From assembly GCF_000299915.1 (NCBI RefSeq), contig NZ_AMRI01000001.1, positions 124,001 to 188,000 on the forward strand: 64,000 nt of DNA, read 5' to 3'. The translations under genes and the position numbers were made by a program. The notes under the pieces were generated by a model. The model was not told the DNA's origin. It searched no databases and saw nothing but the letters and a program-made list of their open reading frames with translations. This DNA comes from Gallaecimonas xiamenensis 3-C-1. GTDB taxonomy: Bacteria > Pseudomonadota > Gammaproteobacteria > Enterobacterales > Gallaecimonadaceae. Below, piece by piece: positions 54,919 to 64,000 of the stretch (its first letter is position 1; each line of letters opens with the position of its first letter).

Positions 54919-56889
54919 ATGAGTTTTCGCCAACGTGTCACCCTGCTCATCCTGGCCATAGGACTGTTGCCGGCCCTGCTGGTGGCCATCAGTTTAAGTA
55001 CCCTGGCCGCCAAGGCCTTGAAACTGCAAATTTTTGACCAACTCACTTCCATCCGTAGCCTCAAAGAAAGCGAGCTTCACACCCTACTGGACAGCAAACG
55101 GCATCAGTTGATGACGCTGCGGCAGATGATGACAGGGCTGTCAGGGCAGGGACCCGGCCACTGGCAGCAATACCAACCCTTGTTCCGGCACTTTATCGAC
55201 GAGATCCGCTTTTACGACATGTTCGTTATCGACGAGCAGGGCCAGGTGGTTTACAGCGTCATGAAAGAGGCGGACTACCAGAGCAACCTGTTGGCCGGTC
55301 CCTACCAAGAAAGCGGCCTGGCCCGCCTCTTTAACCAGGTGCGCCAGGGCAGTGAGCTGGCCTTCGAGGACTTCAGTCCCTACGCCCCCAGCCAGGGGGA
55401 ACCGGCAGCCTTTTTTGGTTTACCCCTGGTCCAAGGGGGTCGGCACTGGGTGCTGGCGGTGCAACTGGACCCAAGCGAGGTCAATCAGATCATGCAGCTC
55501 AGGGCCGGCATGGGGCAAACGGGAGAGTCTTACCTGGTGGGCGCCGACATGCGGATGCGCTCCGACTCCTTCTTGGCACCGGACAGCCATTCCCTCAAGG
55601 CCTCCTTTGCCGGGACCCTGTCAGCCAATGGCGTCGATACCCCGGCCAGTCGCCAGGCCCTGGCGGGAAGCAGCGGCACTGAGGTCCTAACCGACTATAA
55701 CGGCCATGCGGTGCTTTCCTCCTATGCCCCTGTGGACGTGCTGGGGGTGCGCTGGGCCCTGATTGCCGAGATGGACCTGGCCGAAGCCCTGGCTCCGGTA
55801 AAACGGATGCAACTGGTGGCCGCCCTGGTACTGCTGGCCATGTTGGCGGTGGTGATACTGGGGGTGCTGTTGGTCAATCGCTGGGTTCTCAGGCCTCTTG
55901 GCAACGAACCCGACGCCATGCAGCGGCTGGCCAACCGCATTGCCTCAGGGGATTTGACCGAACCCCTTGCCAGCCGGGGCCAGGGCGCCAATGTACACAA
56001 TGGCCTGGCCAAGCTGCAGGCCATGTTTATCGAGCTATTGGGCCGAGTCCGCCAAGCCAGCCAACAGCTGCGCCAGGAGTCCGGAACCACCACCCGTATC
56101 GCCGATGAAACCTCCAGCAGCATTGTCAGCCAATCTCAGCAGGTGGAACTGCTGGCGGCCGCCATCGAACAGATGAGCCTGGCCGCCAATGAGATCAGCC
56201 AGAATGCCGTTCACGCCAGCCAGCGGGCCGACACCATGACCAAGACCCTGGCACAGATGGACAAACAGGTGGCCAACACCAGCCAGCAGGTGGCCATGAC
56301 CGCAAGCCACTTTGACGCCATAGCCAGGGACATAGAGCAGTTGGATCAGGAAAGTCAGCAAATTCGCCAGGTGGTGGAGGTGATTGCCAATATTGCCGAA
56401 CAAACCAATCTGTTGGCGCTCAATGCCGCCATCGAGGCAGCCAGGGCCGGGGAGCAGGGCAGGGGTTTTGCCATAGTGGCCGACGAGGTACGCCAACTGG
56501 CGACCCGGGTTCAGGAAGCCACCACCGACATCGATGGGCGTATCACCCGGGTTTCGGGCCGCACCTCGGCCTTGACCGGGTCCATGCACCAATGTCGGCA
56601 ACTGGCTGGCCAGAGCCTGGAAGATGCCGAAGCCATGGCCCAAAGCCTGCCGCAGATCCATGGCGCCCTCAAAGACATGGGGGATGCCATCAGCCAAACC
56701 GCCACGGCGTCGGAGCAGCAGTCCCAGGTATCCAAGGAAATCGCCCAAAACGTATCCAACATCAGTGTGTCGGCCCAGCAAAACTCTCGTGCAGCCGGCC
56801 AGGTGTCGGAAGCCAGCCAGCACCTGGCCAGGCTGTCTGACGAACTGGCGGCGCAGCTGGAGCGTTTTCGCCTGCCGGCCCAGGGATAA
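54919..56889 (+). CDS. Methyl-accepting chemotaxis protein
   Basis: Transmembrane chemoreceptor of 656 residues. The first helix (about 8-28) is followed by a periplasmic sensor of about 260 residues, dCache-like in length with the block [20 protein letters not shown]. The second helix (about 294-318) leads into a HAMP segment and the long signalling coiled coil. Its hairpin tip is intact: [37 protein letters not shown]. No C-terminal CheR-binding pentapeptide is seen. GGAGGA precedes the ATG. The ligand is unknown. A terminator follows. Confidence 0.95.
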   Translation: MSFRQRVTLLILAIGLLPALLVAISLSTLAAKALKLQIFDQLTSIRSLKESELHTLLDSKRHQLMTLRQMMTGLSGQGPGHWQQYQPLFRHFIDEIRFYDMFVIDEQGQVVYSVMKEADYQSNLLAGPYQESGLARLFNQVRQGSELAFEDFSPYAPSQGEPAAFFGLPLVQGGRHWVLAVQLDPSEVNQIMQLRAGMGQTGESYLVGADMRMRSDSFLAPDSHSLKASFAGTLSANGVDTPASRQALAGSSGTEVLTDYNGHAVLSSYAPVDVLGVRWALIAEMDLAEALAPVKRMQLVAALVLLAMLAVVILGVLLVNRWVLRPLGNEPDAMQRLANRIASGDLTEPLASRGQGANVHNGLAKLQAMFIELLGRVRQASQQLRQESGTTTRIADETSSSIVSQSQQVELLAAAIEQMSLAANEISQNAVHASQRADTMTKTLAQMDKQVANTSQQVAMTASHFDAIARDIEQLDQESQQIRQVVEVIANIAEQTNLLALNAAIEAARAGEQGRGFAIVADEVRQLATRVQEATTDIDGRITRVSGRTSALTGSMHQCRQLAGQSLEDAEAMAQSLPQIHGALKDMGDAISQTATASEQQSQVSKEIAQNVSNISVSAQQNSRAAGQVSEASQHLARLSDELAAQLERFRLPAQG

Positions 56890-56932
56890 AATCTTGAGTT
56901 GCCCTTATAACGTATTGGCAAAACAGCGAAAA

Positions 56933-56960
56933 AAGACCCCGGCTTGGCCGGGGTTTTCTT
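56933..56960 (+). terminator. Rho-independent terminator after the chemoreceptor
   Basis: CCCCGGC-TTG-GCCGGGG then TTTTCTTTG. Confidence 0.88.
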
Positions 56961-56999
56961 TGATATACTGGCCGAAAGTGTTAACGCCAGCTTGCCTTT

Positions 57000-59996
57000 A
57001 TGATCCCAAGACTCGACGCGGTACCCCAGCTGTCCAGCCCCTACCAGGCTTACCTTGACGACCTCAGGGCCCAAGGCTTTCAAGGGGATATCGAGACCCG
57101 TTACAGCGAGCGGCTGGCGGTGGCCACCGACAACTCCGTCTACCAGTTGCTGCCCCAGGCCATAGTGCTGCCAAGGCATCATCAGGACGTATTGCTGCTG
57201 GCCAAGGTGGCAAAAGCCCACCCGGCGGTGGCCTTTAGCGCCCGTGGCGGCGGCACCGGCACCAACGGCCAGAGCCTCAATACCGGCCTGGTGGTGGACC
57301 TGTCCCGCCATATGCGCGATATCATCGAATTTAACGCCGAAGAAGGCTGGGTGCGGGTCCAGGCCGGGGTCATCAAGGACGAGCTCAACGCCTTTTTAAA
57401 GCCCCACGGCTTTTTCTTTGCCCCGGATCTGTCCACCTCCAACAGGGCCACGGTCGGCGGCATGATCAACACCGACGCCTCGGGCCAAGGGTCCCTGGTG
57501 TACGGCAAAACCTCTGACCATGTGCTGGCGCTCAAAGCGGTGCTGGTGGACGGCAGCGAACTCCATACCCAGGCCAGGGCGGTCGAAGACCTTAGCCTGC
57601 TGGAAGGGCGCAGCGGCCAGCTGCACCGGGACATTGCCGAGCGGCTCAAGGCCAAGCGTCAGGCCATTTTGGCCACCTTCCCGCGCCTTAACCGCTTTTT
57701 GACCGGTTACGATCTGGAACATGTCTTTGACGAGGCCCTCAGCCAGTTCGATCTTGGCCGCCTTATCTGCGGCTCCGAAGGCTCCCTGGCTTTCGTCACC
57801 GAAGCCAAGCTCCATGTAAACCCCATCGAGCCCTTCAAGACCCTTATCAACATCAAGTACAGCAGCTTTGAAAAGGCCCTGCGCAACGCCCCCTTCCTGG
57901 TGGCGGCTAAGGCCACCTCGGTGGAAACCGTGGACTCCAAGGTGCTGAACCTGGCCCGGGAAGACATCATCTGGCACCAGGTCAAAGACCTTATCAGCGA
58001 CGTGCCCGGCGTCGACATGCAAGGGCTTAACATCGTCGAGTTCAACGACGTAGATCAGGGCGCCCAAGACGCCAAGGTACAAAGCCTTTGCGCCCGTCTC
58101 GATAAGGCCATTGGCGGCGAAGAAGGCATTATCGGCTACCAGCTCACCAATGACCTGGGGGAGATTGGTCGTATCTATGCCATGCGTAAAAAAGCCGTGG
58201 GCCTGCTTGGCAATGCCCCCGGCCGGGCCAAGCCCCAGCCCTTTGCCGAAGACACGGCAGTGCCGCCCCAGAACCTGGCGGACTTTATCCTCGAATTTCG
58301 CGCCCTGCTGGACGCCAAGGGCCTCCATTACGGCATGTTCGGCCATGTGGACGCCGGCGTGCTGCACGTGCGCCCGGCGTTGGACTTGACCGACCCTGAG
58401 CAGGAAGTGCTGATGCGCAGCCTCTCTGACCAGGTGGTGGCCCTGGTGGCCAAATACGGCGGCCTGATGTGGGGGGAGCACGGCAAGGGTTTTCGCTCCG
58501 AATACGCCCCCACCTTTTTCGGTGAGCTGTGGGACGAGCTGCGCTGGGTCAAGACTCAGTTCGACCCGCAAAACCGCATGAACCCCGGCAAGATCTGTGT
58601 GCCATTGGCAGGGGACCACCAACTGGTGTCCGTGGACGGCCCCAAAAGGGGCGCCCAGGACCGCCAGATCCCTATCAGCGTGCGTGACAGCTTTAACGGC
58701 GCCATGACCTGTAACGGCAATGGCCTGTGCTTTAACTATGATGCCAGCACTCCCATGTGCCCCAGTTACCGCATCACCAAGGACAGGCGCCATTCCCCCA
58801 AGGGCCGGGCCGGCCTGATGCGCGAATGGCTAAGGCTACTGGCCGAGCGCGGCGTCAACCCGGACACCCTGGAAGAGCGCAACCAAAAGCTGCCGTTTTT
58901 CAACCGCCTGCGAAATAACTTCAGCCACGAGTATGACTTCTCACGGGAAGTCAAAGAAGCCATGGACGGCTGCCTGGCCTGTAAGGCCTGCTCCAGCCAG
59001 TGCCCCATCAAGGTGGATGTGCCCAACTTCCGGGCCCGCTTCCTAAATCTCTATCACCAGCGCTACCTGCGCCCCCTCAAGGACCACCTGGTGGCCAACG
59101 TGGAGCAAAGCGCGCCCCTGATGGCCCGCTGGCCCAGGCTGGTCAATGGCCTGTTGGAGCAGCGCTGGGTGCAGGCTTTGGTAAAGCTGGGCACAGGAAT
59201 GGTCGATACCCCCTTGATGTCGGTGCCGACCCTGGCCCAGCGCCTGGAGGGCCACAGCGCTCTGGACTGGCAGCTCGAGCAGCTGGCAGACCACCCGGAC
59301 AAGGACAAGCTGGTACTGGTGGTGCAAGACCCCTTTACCAGCTATTACGACGCCGACCTAGTGGCGGCCCTGGTGCTGCTGTTGGAAAAGCTCGGCTATG
59401 TGCCTAAGCTGGTGCCCTTTAAGCCCAACGGCAAACCGGCCCATGTGAAAGGCTTCCTGGCCCGTTTTACCCAAATGGCCCAGGACGGCGCCGCCTTTTT
59501 CAACCAGCTCCATGCCCTGGGCCTGCCCCTGGTGGGGGTCGACCCCTCCCTGGTGCTTTGCTACCGGGACGAATACCAAAAGGCCCTTGGCGCGGCGCGG
59601 GGGGACTTTAAGGTGCAGCTTATTCAGGAGTGGCTGGCCCAGGTGCCGGAGGCGGCTTTTGCCGGCCTGCGCGGTCAGGGCCAAGCCACCCTCTTTGCCC
59701 ACTGCACCGAGAAGACGGCCCTGCCCACAGGGGAGATGCTCTGGCAACAGATCTTTGCCCGGGCCGGCCATCAGCTCAAGGTGGCCAATGTGGGCTGCTG
59801 CGGCATGGCCGGTACCTACGGCCATGAGGCCGAGCACCTGGAGACCTCCAAGGGCATTTATGGGCTGAGCTGGAGCCAGTCGGTGGCGCAGGCCGACACC
59901 GTGCTGGCCACCGGTTATTCCTGCCGCTGCCAGGTGGGACGAATGGAAGGACAAAAGCCCCTGCACCCGGTGCAGTGGTTGTTGGAGAACGCATGA
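57000..59996 (+). CDS. ydiJ: D-2-hydroxyglutarate dehydrogenase YdiJ (FAD, Fe-S)
   Basis: A 998-residue flavoprotein matching E. coli YdiJ over its length. The N-terminal FAD domain has ARGGGTGTNGQSLN, STSNRATVGGMINTDASGQG and SLVYGKTSDHVL; the cap domain holds GMFGHVDAGVLHVRP and WGEHGKGFRSEY. The C-terminal Fe-S part has CNGNGLCFNYDASTPMC (from Cys571), GCLACKACSSQCPIKVD (Cys658, 661, 664, 668) and the CCG-type VGCCGMAGTYGHE. It oxidises D-2-hydroxyglutarate formed by SerA side activity. Its stop overlaps the next gene's start (ATGA). Confidence 0.95.
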   Translation: MIPRLDAVPQLSSPYQAYLDDLRAQGFQGDIETRYSERLAVATDNSVYQLLPQAIVLPRHHQDVLLLAKVAKAHPAVAFSARGGGTGTNGQSLNTGLVVDLSRHMRDIIEFNAEEGWVRVQAGVIKDELNAFLKPHGFFFAPDLSTSNRATVGGMINTDASGQGSLVYGKTSDHVLALKAVLVDGSELHTQARAVEDLSLLEGRSGQLHRDIAERLKAKRQAILATFPRLNRFLTGYDLEHVFDEALSQFDLGRLICGSEGSLAFVTEAKLHVNPIEPFKTLINIKYSSFEKALRNAPFLVAAKATSVETVDSKVLNLAREDIIWHQVKDLISDVPGVDMQGLNIVEFNDVDQGAQDAKVQSLCARLDKAIGGEEGIIGYQLTNDLGEIGRIYAMRKKAVGLLGNAPGRAKPQPFAEDTAVPPQNLADFILEFRALLDAKGLHYGMFGHVDAGVLHVRPALDLTDPEQEVLMRSLSDQVVALVAKYGGLMWGEHGKGFRSEYAPTFFGELWDELRWVKTQFDPQNRMNPGKICVPLAGDHQLVSVDGPKRGAQDRQIPISVRDSFNGAMTCNGNGLCFNYDASTPMCPSYRITKDRRHSPKGRAGLMREWLRLLAERGVNPDTLEERNQKLPFFNRLRNNFSHEYDFSREVKEAMDGCLACKACSSQCPIKVDVPNFRARFLNLYHQRYLRPLKDHLVANVEQSAPLMARWPRLVNGLLEQRWVQALVKLGTGMVDTPLMSVPTLAQRLEGHSALDWQLEQLADHPDKDKLVLVVQDPFTSYYDADLVAALVLLLEKLGYVPKLVPFKPNGKPAHVKGFLARFTQMAQDGAAFFNQLHALGLPLVGVDPSLVLCYRDEYQKALGAARGDFKVQLIQEWLAQVPEAAFAGLRGQGQATLFAHCTEKTALPTGEMLWQQIFARAGHQLKVANVGCCGMAGTYGHEAEHLETSKGIYGLSWSQSVAQADTVLATGYSCRCQVGRMEGQKPLHPVQWLLENA

Positions 59997-60352
59997 CAAG
60001 ATGGTTAAGAGCGGCCCTTTACCTGCTGGTGCTGGTGGGGCTGGACCGGGAATTGGACCCGGGTTGGCATTGGCCAACGGCGGTGTTGCTGGGCTTTGTG
60101 TTCCTGGTGGTGCTGACCGAATGGGCCCTGGCAGTGCGCCGGGGTCATTCTCTGGGGCCGCTGCGCACTGCCAACTGGGAAGGAGAGAGCCTGGTACTGG
60201 TCTTTGACGGCCTACAAATACGGCTGCCGGCCTCGGCTTTGCAACCCGTCCACGGCGGTTTTCGGGTCAAGGCCGCACCCTTTTCCTTGTTCCTGGCTAG
60301 CAAGAAACTGCCAGTAGAGCTCCTCAACACCCTGCAACGCCCCTTCCTTTGA
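59993..60352 (+). CDS. Small membrane protein coupled to ydiJ
   Basis: A 119-residue protein. ATG 59993 lies inside the ydiJ stop with GGAG six bases upstream, so it is translationally coupled to ydiJ. Two predicted membrane helices (about 6-18 and 28-46) are followed by a soluble domain with LVLVFDGLQIRLPAS and a C-terminal KKLPVELLNTLQRPF. I do not recognise a family. Coupling suggests a link with ydiJ, perhaps at the membrane where electrons leave the flavoprotein (speculative). Confidence 0.75.
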   Translation: MTRWLRAALYLLVLVGLDRELDPGWHWPTAVLLGFVFLVVLTEWALAVRRGHSLGPLRTANWEGESLVLVFDGLQIRLPASALQPVHGGFRVKAAPFSLFLASKKLPVELLNTLQRPFL

Positions 60353-60501
60353 CGTAAGCGTAAAGATTTTTGCTGTGCCATGGTCTTCGTAACTCAATGA
60401 TTTTCATGGCATTAAAAAACTTGCAAAAAGTCCTTGTCTTATTCTTTTTCACTGTGCTAGTTCTATTAGCAATTCGATAACTTGATTGCAGAACGCTCAT
60501 C
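60353..60501 (+). other. AT-rich spacer, presumed ilv promoter region
   Basis: The 149 bases between the small membrane protein and the ilv leader peptide are much richer in A and T than their surroundings (runs such as TTATTCTTTTTCAC and TCTATTAGCAATTCG). The ilv promoter must lie here, but no -35/-10 pair at proper spacing is clear enough to name. Confidence 0.5.
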
Positions 60502-60597
60502 GTGAACGCCTTTACTCAAAAAGCAATTCTTCTCGTCCTCGTGCTCGTGGTGGTGATTATTAGCCAACCGCGCGGGGTGCTTTTGTGTAAACGCTAA
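60502..60597 (+). CDS. ilvL: ilvGMED leader peptide
   Basis: A 31-residue reading frame (GTG 60502 to TAA 60597): MNAFTQKA, then the control run ILLVLVLVVVII, then SQPRGVLLCKR. Twelve consecutive Ile/Leu/Val codons make translation sensitive to the three branched-chain tRNAs, as in E. coli ilvL, though the peptide sequence itself differs. The ribosome site is weak. A terminator hairpin follows 16 bases after its stop. Confidence 0.88.
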   Translation: MNAFTQKAILLVLVLVVVIISQPRGVLLCKR

Positions 60598-60650
60598 ACG
60601 AAGCAAGAAGCCAAAACCCCCCGCGCTGAGAAGCCCGGGGGGTTTTTCGT
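60570..60650 (+). promoter_or_regulatory. ilv attenuator (antiterminator and terminator)
   Basis: Terminator: CCCCCCG (from 60617) pairs with CGGGGGG (to 60642), followed by TTTTT (60643-60647). Antiterminator: GCGCGGGG at 60570-60577, inside the leader frame after the control codons, is exactly complementary to CCCCGCGC at 60619-60626 in the 5' arm of the terminator. Ribosome stalling on the Ile/Leu/Val run would leave 60570-60577 free to pair and so allow read-through. Confidence 0.85.
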
Positions 60651-60673
60651 TTTAGGGCCAAGGAAAATCAGTC

Positions 60674-62344
60674 ATGAACCAAGCCAGACCAGTAGAGGAC
60701 AGCATCACAGGGGCCCAGGCCCTGGTGGAATGCTTGCAGGACCAAGGGGTGCAGACCCTGTTCGGTTACCCGGGTGGGGCCATCATGCCCATCTATGACG
60801 CCTTGTATGAAGCCGAGCTGACCCACGTGTTGTGCCGGCACGAGCAGGGCGCGGCCCTGGCCGCCATCGGCCATGCCCGCGCCACCAACGGCGTAGGGGT
60901 GGTGATGGCCACCTCCGGGCCCGGCGCCACCAACCTCATCACCGGTTTGGCCGACGCCATGATGGACTCCATTCCCATTGTTGCCATTACCGGCCAGGTG
61001 GCCCGGGCCGCCATGGGCACCGATGCCTTCCAGGAGATCGACGTGCTGGGCCTGTCCCTGGCTTGCACCAAGCACAGCTACCTGGTGGAAGACCCCGAAG
61101 ACTTGCCCCGCATCATCGAAGAGGCCTTTGCCCTGGCCAAGAGCGGTAAGCCCGGCCCGGTACTGGTAGACATTCCCAAGGACGTGCAGCAGGCTGCCAT
61201 CAGCCGCAAGCCGAAGGCCAAGGCCGCGCCCAAGACCACCCAGGTGGACTTTGCTGCCCTGAACCGGGCCGAAACCTTGCTGCGCACCGCCCAAAGACCC
61301 ATCGCCTATATCGGCGGCGGCGTCGGCATGGGGGATGCCATCGACGAGCTGCGCGACTACCTGGCCTCCACCGGCATGCCGGCGGTGGAGACCCTCAAGG
61401 GCCTGGGCAGCTGCGGTTTGGACTATCCCTACAATCTGGGCATGCTGGGTATGCACGGCAGCCGTGGCGCCAACATGGCGGTGCAGGATTGCGATCTGCT
61501 GCTGGTGGTCGGTGCCCGTTTTGATGACAGGGTGACCGGCAAGCTGGACGAGTTTGCCCCCAAGGCCCGGGTTATCCATGTGGACATCGACGCTGCCGAG
61601 ATGGGCAAGCGCCGTCATGCCGACGTGCCCCTGGCCATGGACGCCAAGGCCGCCTTAAAGCACCTGGCCCGGGTTCCGGTAGGCAACGACTGGCAGCGCC
61701 ACTGTGCCACCTACAAGGCCGAGCATTCCTTCACCGCGCCCCGGGCCCCGGACCATATCCATGCCCCCTGGCTGCTGAGCCAGCTGTCGCAAAAGGCTGG
61801 CCGCGACGCGCGGGTCTGTTGTGACGTAGGCCAGCACCAGATGTGGGTGGCCCAGCACATGCAGTTTGACCATCCCAGTCGCCATATCTCATCTGGGGGC
61901 CTGGGTACCATGGGCTTTGGCCTGCCAAGCGCCATCGGTGCCAAGCTGGCCTGTCCCGGCACCGAGACCATTCTGGTCACCGGCGATGGCTCCATCATGA
62001 TGAATATCCAGGAGCTGGCCACCATCAAGCGCATGAACCTGGCAGTGAAAATTCTGCTGCTGGACAACCAGCGCCTGGGGATGGTGCGCCAGTGGCAAAC
62101 CCTGTTCTTTGAAGGGCGCCACAGCGAAGTGGACCTGTCCGACAACCCCGATTTTCTGACCATTGCCAGTGCCTTTGGCATCCAGGGCGAGCGCCTGTGC
62201 CACCCGGACCAGGTGGACGGCGCTCTGGACCGATTCTTGGCTGCCAAGGGCAGTTATTTCCTGCACGTAGCCATTCCCAGTGAAGACGGGGTTTGGCCCT
62301 TGGTCCCGCCCGGCAAGGGCAATCACCAGATGATGGAGGCCTGA
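60674..62344 (+). CDS. ilvG: Acetohydroxyacid synthase II, large subunit
   Basis: Thiamine-diphosphate enzyme for isoleucine and valine synthesis; makes acetolactate or acetohydroxybutyrate from pyruvate. 556 residues, uninterrupted (unlike the frameshifted K-12 ilvG). The N-terminal domain has [14 protein letters not shown] and the catalytic Glu in [11 protein letters not shown]; the FAD-site and central domains follow; the cofactor motif is [17 protein letters not shown] to [20 protein letters not shown] precedes ATG 60674. Leader attenuation controls it. ilvM follows with three bases between. Confidence 0.96.
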   Translation: MNQARPVEDSITGAQALVECLQDQGVQTLFGYPGGAIMPIYDALYEAELTHVLCRHEQGAALAAIGHARATNGVGVVMATSGPGATNLITGLADAMMDSIPIVAITGQVARAAMGTDAFQEIDVLGLSLACTKHSYLVEDPEDLPRIIEEAFALAKSGKPGPVLVDIPKDVQQAAISRKPKAKAAPKTTQVDFAALNRAETLLRTAQRPIAYIGGGVGMGDAIDELRDYLASTGMPAVETLKGLGSCGLDYPYNLGMLGMHGSRGANMAVQDCDLLLVVGARFDDRVTGKLDEFAPKARVIHVDIDAAEMGKRRHADVPLAMDAKAALKHLARVPVGNDWQRHCATYKAEHSFTAPRAPDHIHAPWLLSQLSQKAGRDARVCCDVGQHQMWVAQHMQFDHPSRHISSGGLGTMGFGLPSAIGAKLACPGTETILVTGDGSIMMNIQELATIKRMNLAVKILLLDNQRLGMVRQWQTLFFEGRHSEVDLSDNPDFLTIASAFGIQGERLCHPDQVDGALDRFLAAKGSYFLHVAIPSEDGVWPLVPPGKGNHQMMEA

Positions 62345-62347
62345 GCG

Positions 62348-62566
62348 GTGACCGAGAGCACGCTGTACATCACCTTGAGACCCGCCCCTGCGGCCCTGGA
62401 GCGCCTGTTGCGCCTGGTTCGCCACAGAGGATTTCAGTTAACCCAGGTGCAATGGCACCCCCAAGGGGTACGCCTGAGCGTCAAGCACGAACACCCCTTA
62501 TCCCATTTGACCCGCCAGTTGGAAAAACTGGCTGACGTGGTATCCCTGACGGAGGAAGCAGTATGA
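62348..62566 (+). CDS. ilvM: Acetohydroxyacid synthase II, small regulatory subunit
   Basis: A 72-residue ACT-domain subunit. The core LERLLRLVRHRGFQLTQVQW matches E. coli IlvM, and the C-terminal [16 protein letters not shown] completes the fold. Needed for full activity of IlvG. The start is GTG 62348 with GGAGG eight bases upstream. Its TGA overlaps the ilvE ATG (ATGA). Confidence 0.93.
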   Translation: MTESTLYITLRPAPAALERLLRLVRHRGFQLTQVQWHPQGVRLSVKHEHPLSHLTRQLEKLADVVSLTEEAV

Positions 62567-63498
62567 CCCGCGCCGATTTTATTTGGATGGATGGACACAT
62601 GGCCCCGTGGAACGAGGCGCAGGTGCACCCCATGAGCCACAGCATGCATTACGGCACAGCCTTTTTTGAGGGGATCCGCGCTTACGACACGCCTACAGGC
62701 CCCGTGGTTTTTCGCCACCGCGAGCACATGCAGCGGCTCAAGGACTCGGCCAAGATCTACCGCTTCACCATTCCCTACAGCGTTGACGAGCTGATGGGTG
62801 CGGCCCGGGCCGTGCTGAACGCCAATAACCTCAAAAGCGCTTATATCAGGCCCCTGGCCTACCTGGGGGAAGTGGGCATGGGCATAGTGCCGCCGGAAAG
62901 CCAGATGTCGGTGCTGATCGCTGCCTTTTCCTGGGGCCGGTACCTGGGGGCCAGCGCCATCGAAGAAGGGGTGGACGCCTGTGTCGCTTCCTGGGCCCGC
63001 AGCGCTCCCAACACCCTGCCCACCGGCGCTAAGGCTGCCGGCAACTACCTGTCTTCCTTGCTGATCGCCAGCGAGGCGCGCCGTAACGGCTTCCATGAGG
63101 GCATCGCCCTGGACAGCCGTGGCCAGGTGTCCGAAGGGGCAGGGCAGAACGTCTTTATGGTCAAAAACGGCGTGCTGTACACGCCGCCGGCCACCGCCAG
63201 CATACTGCCGGGCCTGACCCGGGACGCCATCATCACCCTGGCCCGGGAAGAGGGTATCGAGATCGTTGAAGCCCCCATCGCCCGCGAGGCCCTGTACATC
63301 GCCGACGAGATCTTCTTCTCCGGCACCGCTGCCGAGATCTCCCCGGTACGCTCCATCGACCGCCTGGCGGTGGGCAACGGCAAACCCGGCCCCATGACCC
63401 AGCTGCTGCAGCAGCGTTTCTTCGGCCTATTTACCGGCCAAACCCAAGACAAATGGGGCTGGTTGGACCCGGTGGAGGTCAAGCATGCCGCAGCGTAG
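62563..63498 (+). CDS. ilvE: Branched-chain amino-acid aminotransferase
   Basis: Class IV PLP aminotransferase of 311 residues that forms Val, Leu and Ile from their keto acids. Seen: [27 protein letters not shown]; the PLP lysine in [28 protein letters not shown]; and [16 protein letters not shown]. The C-terminus [17 protein letters not shown] is standard. The start overlaps the ilvM stop and the end overlaps ilvD by 14 bases, so translation of the whole operon is coupled. Confidence 0.96.
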   Translation: MTRADFIWMDGHMAPWNEAQVHPMSHSMHYGTAFFEGIRAYDTPTGPVVFRHREHMQRLKDSAKIYRFTIPYSVDELMGAARAVLNANNLKSAYIRPLAYLGEVGMGIVPPESQMSVLIAAFSWGRYLGASAIEEGVDACVASWARSAPNTLPTGAKAAGNYLSSLLIASEARRNGFHEGIALDSRGQVSEGAGQNVFMVKNGVLYTPPATASILPGLTRDAIITLAREEGIEIVEAPIAREALYIADEIFFSGTAAEISPVRSIDRLAVGNGKPGPMTQLLQQRFFGLFTGQTQDKWGWLDPVEVKHAAA

Positions 63499-64000
63499 AA
63501 GTGACACCACCTTAAAGGGCCGCCGCAACGCCGGCGCCCGTGCCCTGTGGCGGGCTACCGGTTTGGGCGATGGTGACCTGAAAAAGCCCATTATCGCCAT
63601 TGCCAACTCCTACACCCAATTCGTGCCCGGCCATGTACATTTGAAAGACCTGGGCGATCTGGTGGCAGGGGCCGTGCGCGAAGCGGGCGGCACCCCGCGC
63701 GAATTCAACACCATAGCCGTGGATGACGGTATCGCCATGGGCCATGACGGCATGCTCTATTCCCTGCCGTCTCGCGAGCTCATCGCCGACGCGGTGGAAA
63801 CCATGGCCAACGCCCACTGCGCCGACGCCCTGGTGTGCATCTCCAACTGCGACAAGATCACCCCGGGCATGCTGAATGCGGCGCTGCGGCTGAACATCCC
63901 CACCATCTTTGTCTCCGGCGGCCCCATGGAAGCCGGCAAGACCAAGCTGTCGGACCAGATCATCAAGCTGGATTTGGTGGACGCCATGGTCAAAGCGGCC
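63485..64000 (+). CDS. ilvD: Dihydroxyacid dehydratase, N-terminal part (cut by window end)
   Basis: The first 172 residues of the Fe-S dehydratase that makes the keto-acid precursors of valine and isoleucine. ATG 63485 with GGAGG six bases upstream begins [19 protein letters not shown]; the frame remains open to the window edge. [36 protein letters not shown] and the cluster cysteine in [10 protein letters not shown] identify it. It overlaps ilvE by 14 bases. Confidence 0.95.
   Translation, partial: MPQRRSDTTLKGRRNAGARALWRATGLGDGDLKKPIIAIANSYTQFVPGHVHLKDLGDLVAGAVREAGGTPREFNTIAVDDGIAMGHDGMLYSLPSRELIADAVETMANAHCADALVCISNCDKITPGMLNAALRLNIPTIFVSGGPMEAGKTKLSDQIIKLDLVDAMVKAA

Overview
The window is one contiguous piece of a GC-rich gammaproteobacterial chromosome. 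SeqA, YbfE and YeaC are proteins largely confined to enterobacteria-like gammaproteobacteria. The block fur / fldA / ybfE / ybfF / seqA / pgm keeps nearly the gene neighbourhood known from Escherichia coli, and ilv is an attenuated ilvGMED operon. Two GAPDHs (a normal one and a 478-residue form), LiuR-like sites before bkd, and the DUF2788, DUF2989 and DUF3187 families point to an Alteromonadales/Aeromonadales-type marine or aquatic relative (Shewanella- or Gallaecimonas-like). The genus is inferred, not read directly. I saw no prophage, insertion sequence, CRISPR array, defence island or plasmid gene. This is mostly core chromosome.

Layout. 1-2300: tail of an unknown gene, a Bcr/CflA efflux pump, and three initiator tRNA genes with a promoter, followed by two tRNA relics, each with its own terminator. 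2301-10050: three small regulated sets (LysR with a quinone oxidoreductase; TetR with a peroxiredoxin and repeated operators; an RND adaptor with its pump). 10200-17605: a MHYT-GGDEF-EAL c-di-GMP enzyme, two GAPDHs flanking MsrB and a DUF2989 lipoprotein, and a cytosolic-type M14 carboxypeptidase. 17711-23485: alanine/sodium symporter, a run of three tiny proteins (zinc ribbon, YeaC, DUF1653), proBA and trhA. 23531-28660 (minus strand): sppA, ansA, an EamA transporter and alaA, an amino-acid/peptide degradation group. 28816-30843: fadH behind a FadR-like palindrome.

30877-36077 is the fur-fldA-seqA-pgm core block. 36161-40525: astE and the branched-chain keto-acid dehydrogenase genes bkdA1-bkdA2-bkdB. 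40666-46072: a secreted M14 peptidase, an orphan secreted protein, a DASS anion transporter and two related DUF3187-type envelope proteins. 46103-54806: DAHP synthase divergent from a ketopantoate reductase, ppsR divergent from ppsA, a CPA2 cation/proton antiporter and an SLC1-type symporter. 54919-60352: a chemoreceptor and ydiJ (D-2-hydroxyglutarate dehydrogenase) coupled to a small membrane protein. 60502-64000: ilv leader peptide, attenuator, ilvG, ilvM, ilvE and the start of ilvD, cut by the window end.

Metabolic themes are amino-acid turnover (ansA, alaA, astE, bkd, proBA, ilv, symporters, peptidases) and gluconeogenic carbon flow (ppsA/ppsR, two GAPDHs, pgm). That fits an organism that lives largely on peptides and amino acids. 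Where a good ribosome binding site supports a downstream start, I moved starts from the longest open frame to that codon and say so in the entry. The strongest non-coding observations are the tRNA relics, the TetR operator repeats, the LiuR-like pair before bkd, the ilv attenuator pairing and the structured spacer at 42970-43220.
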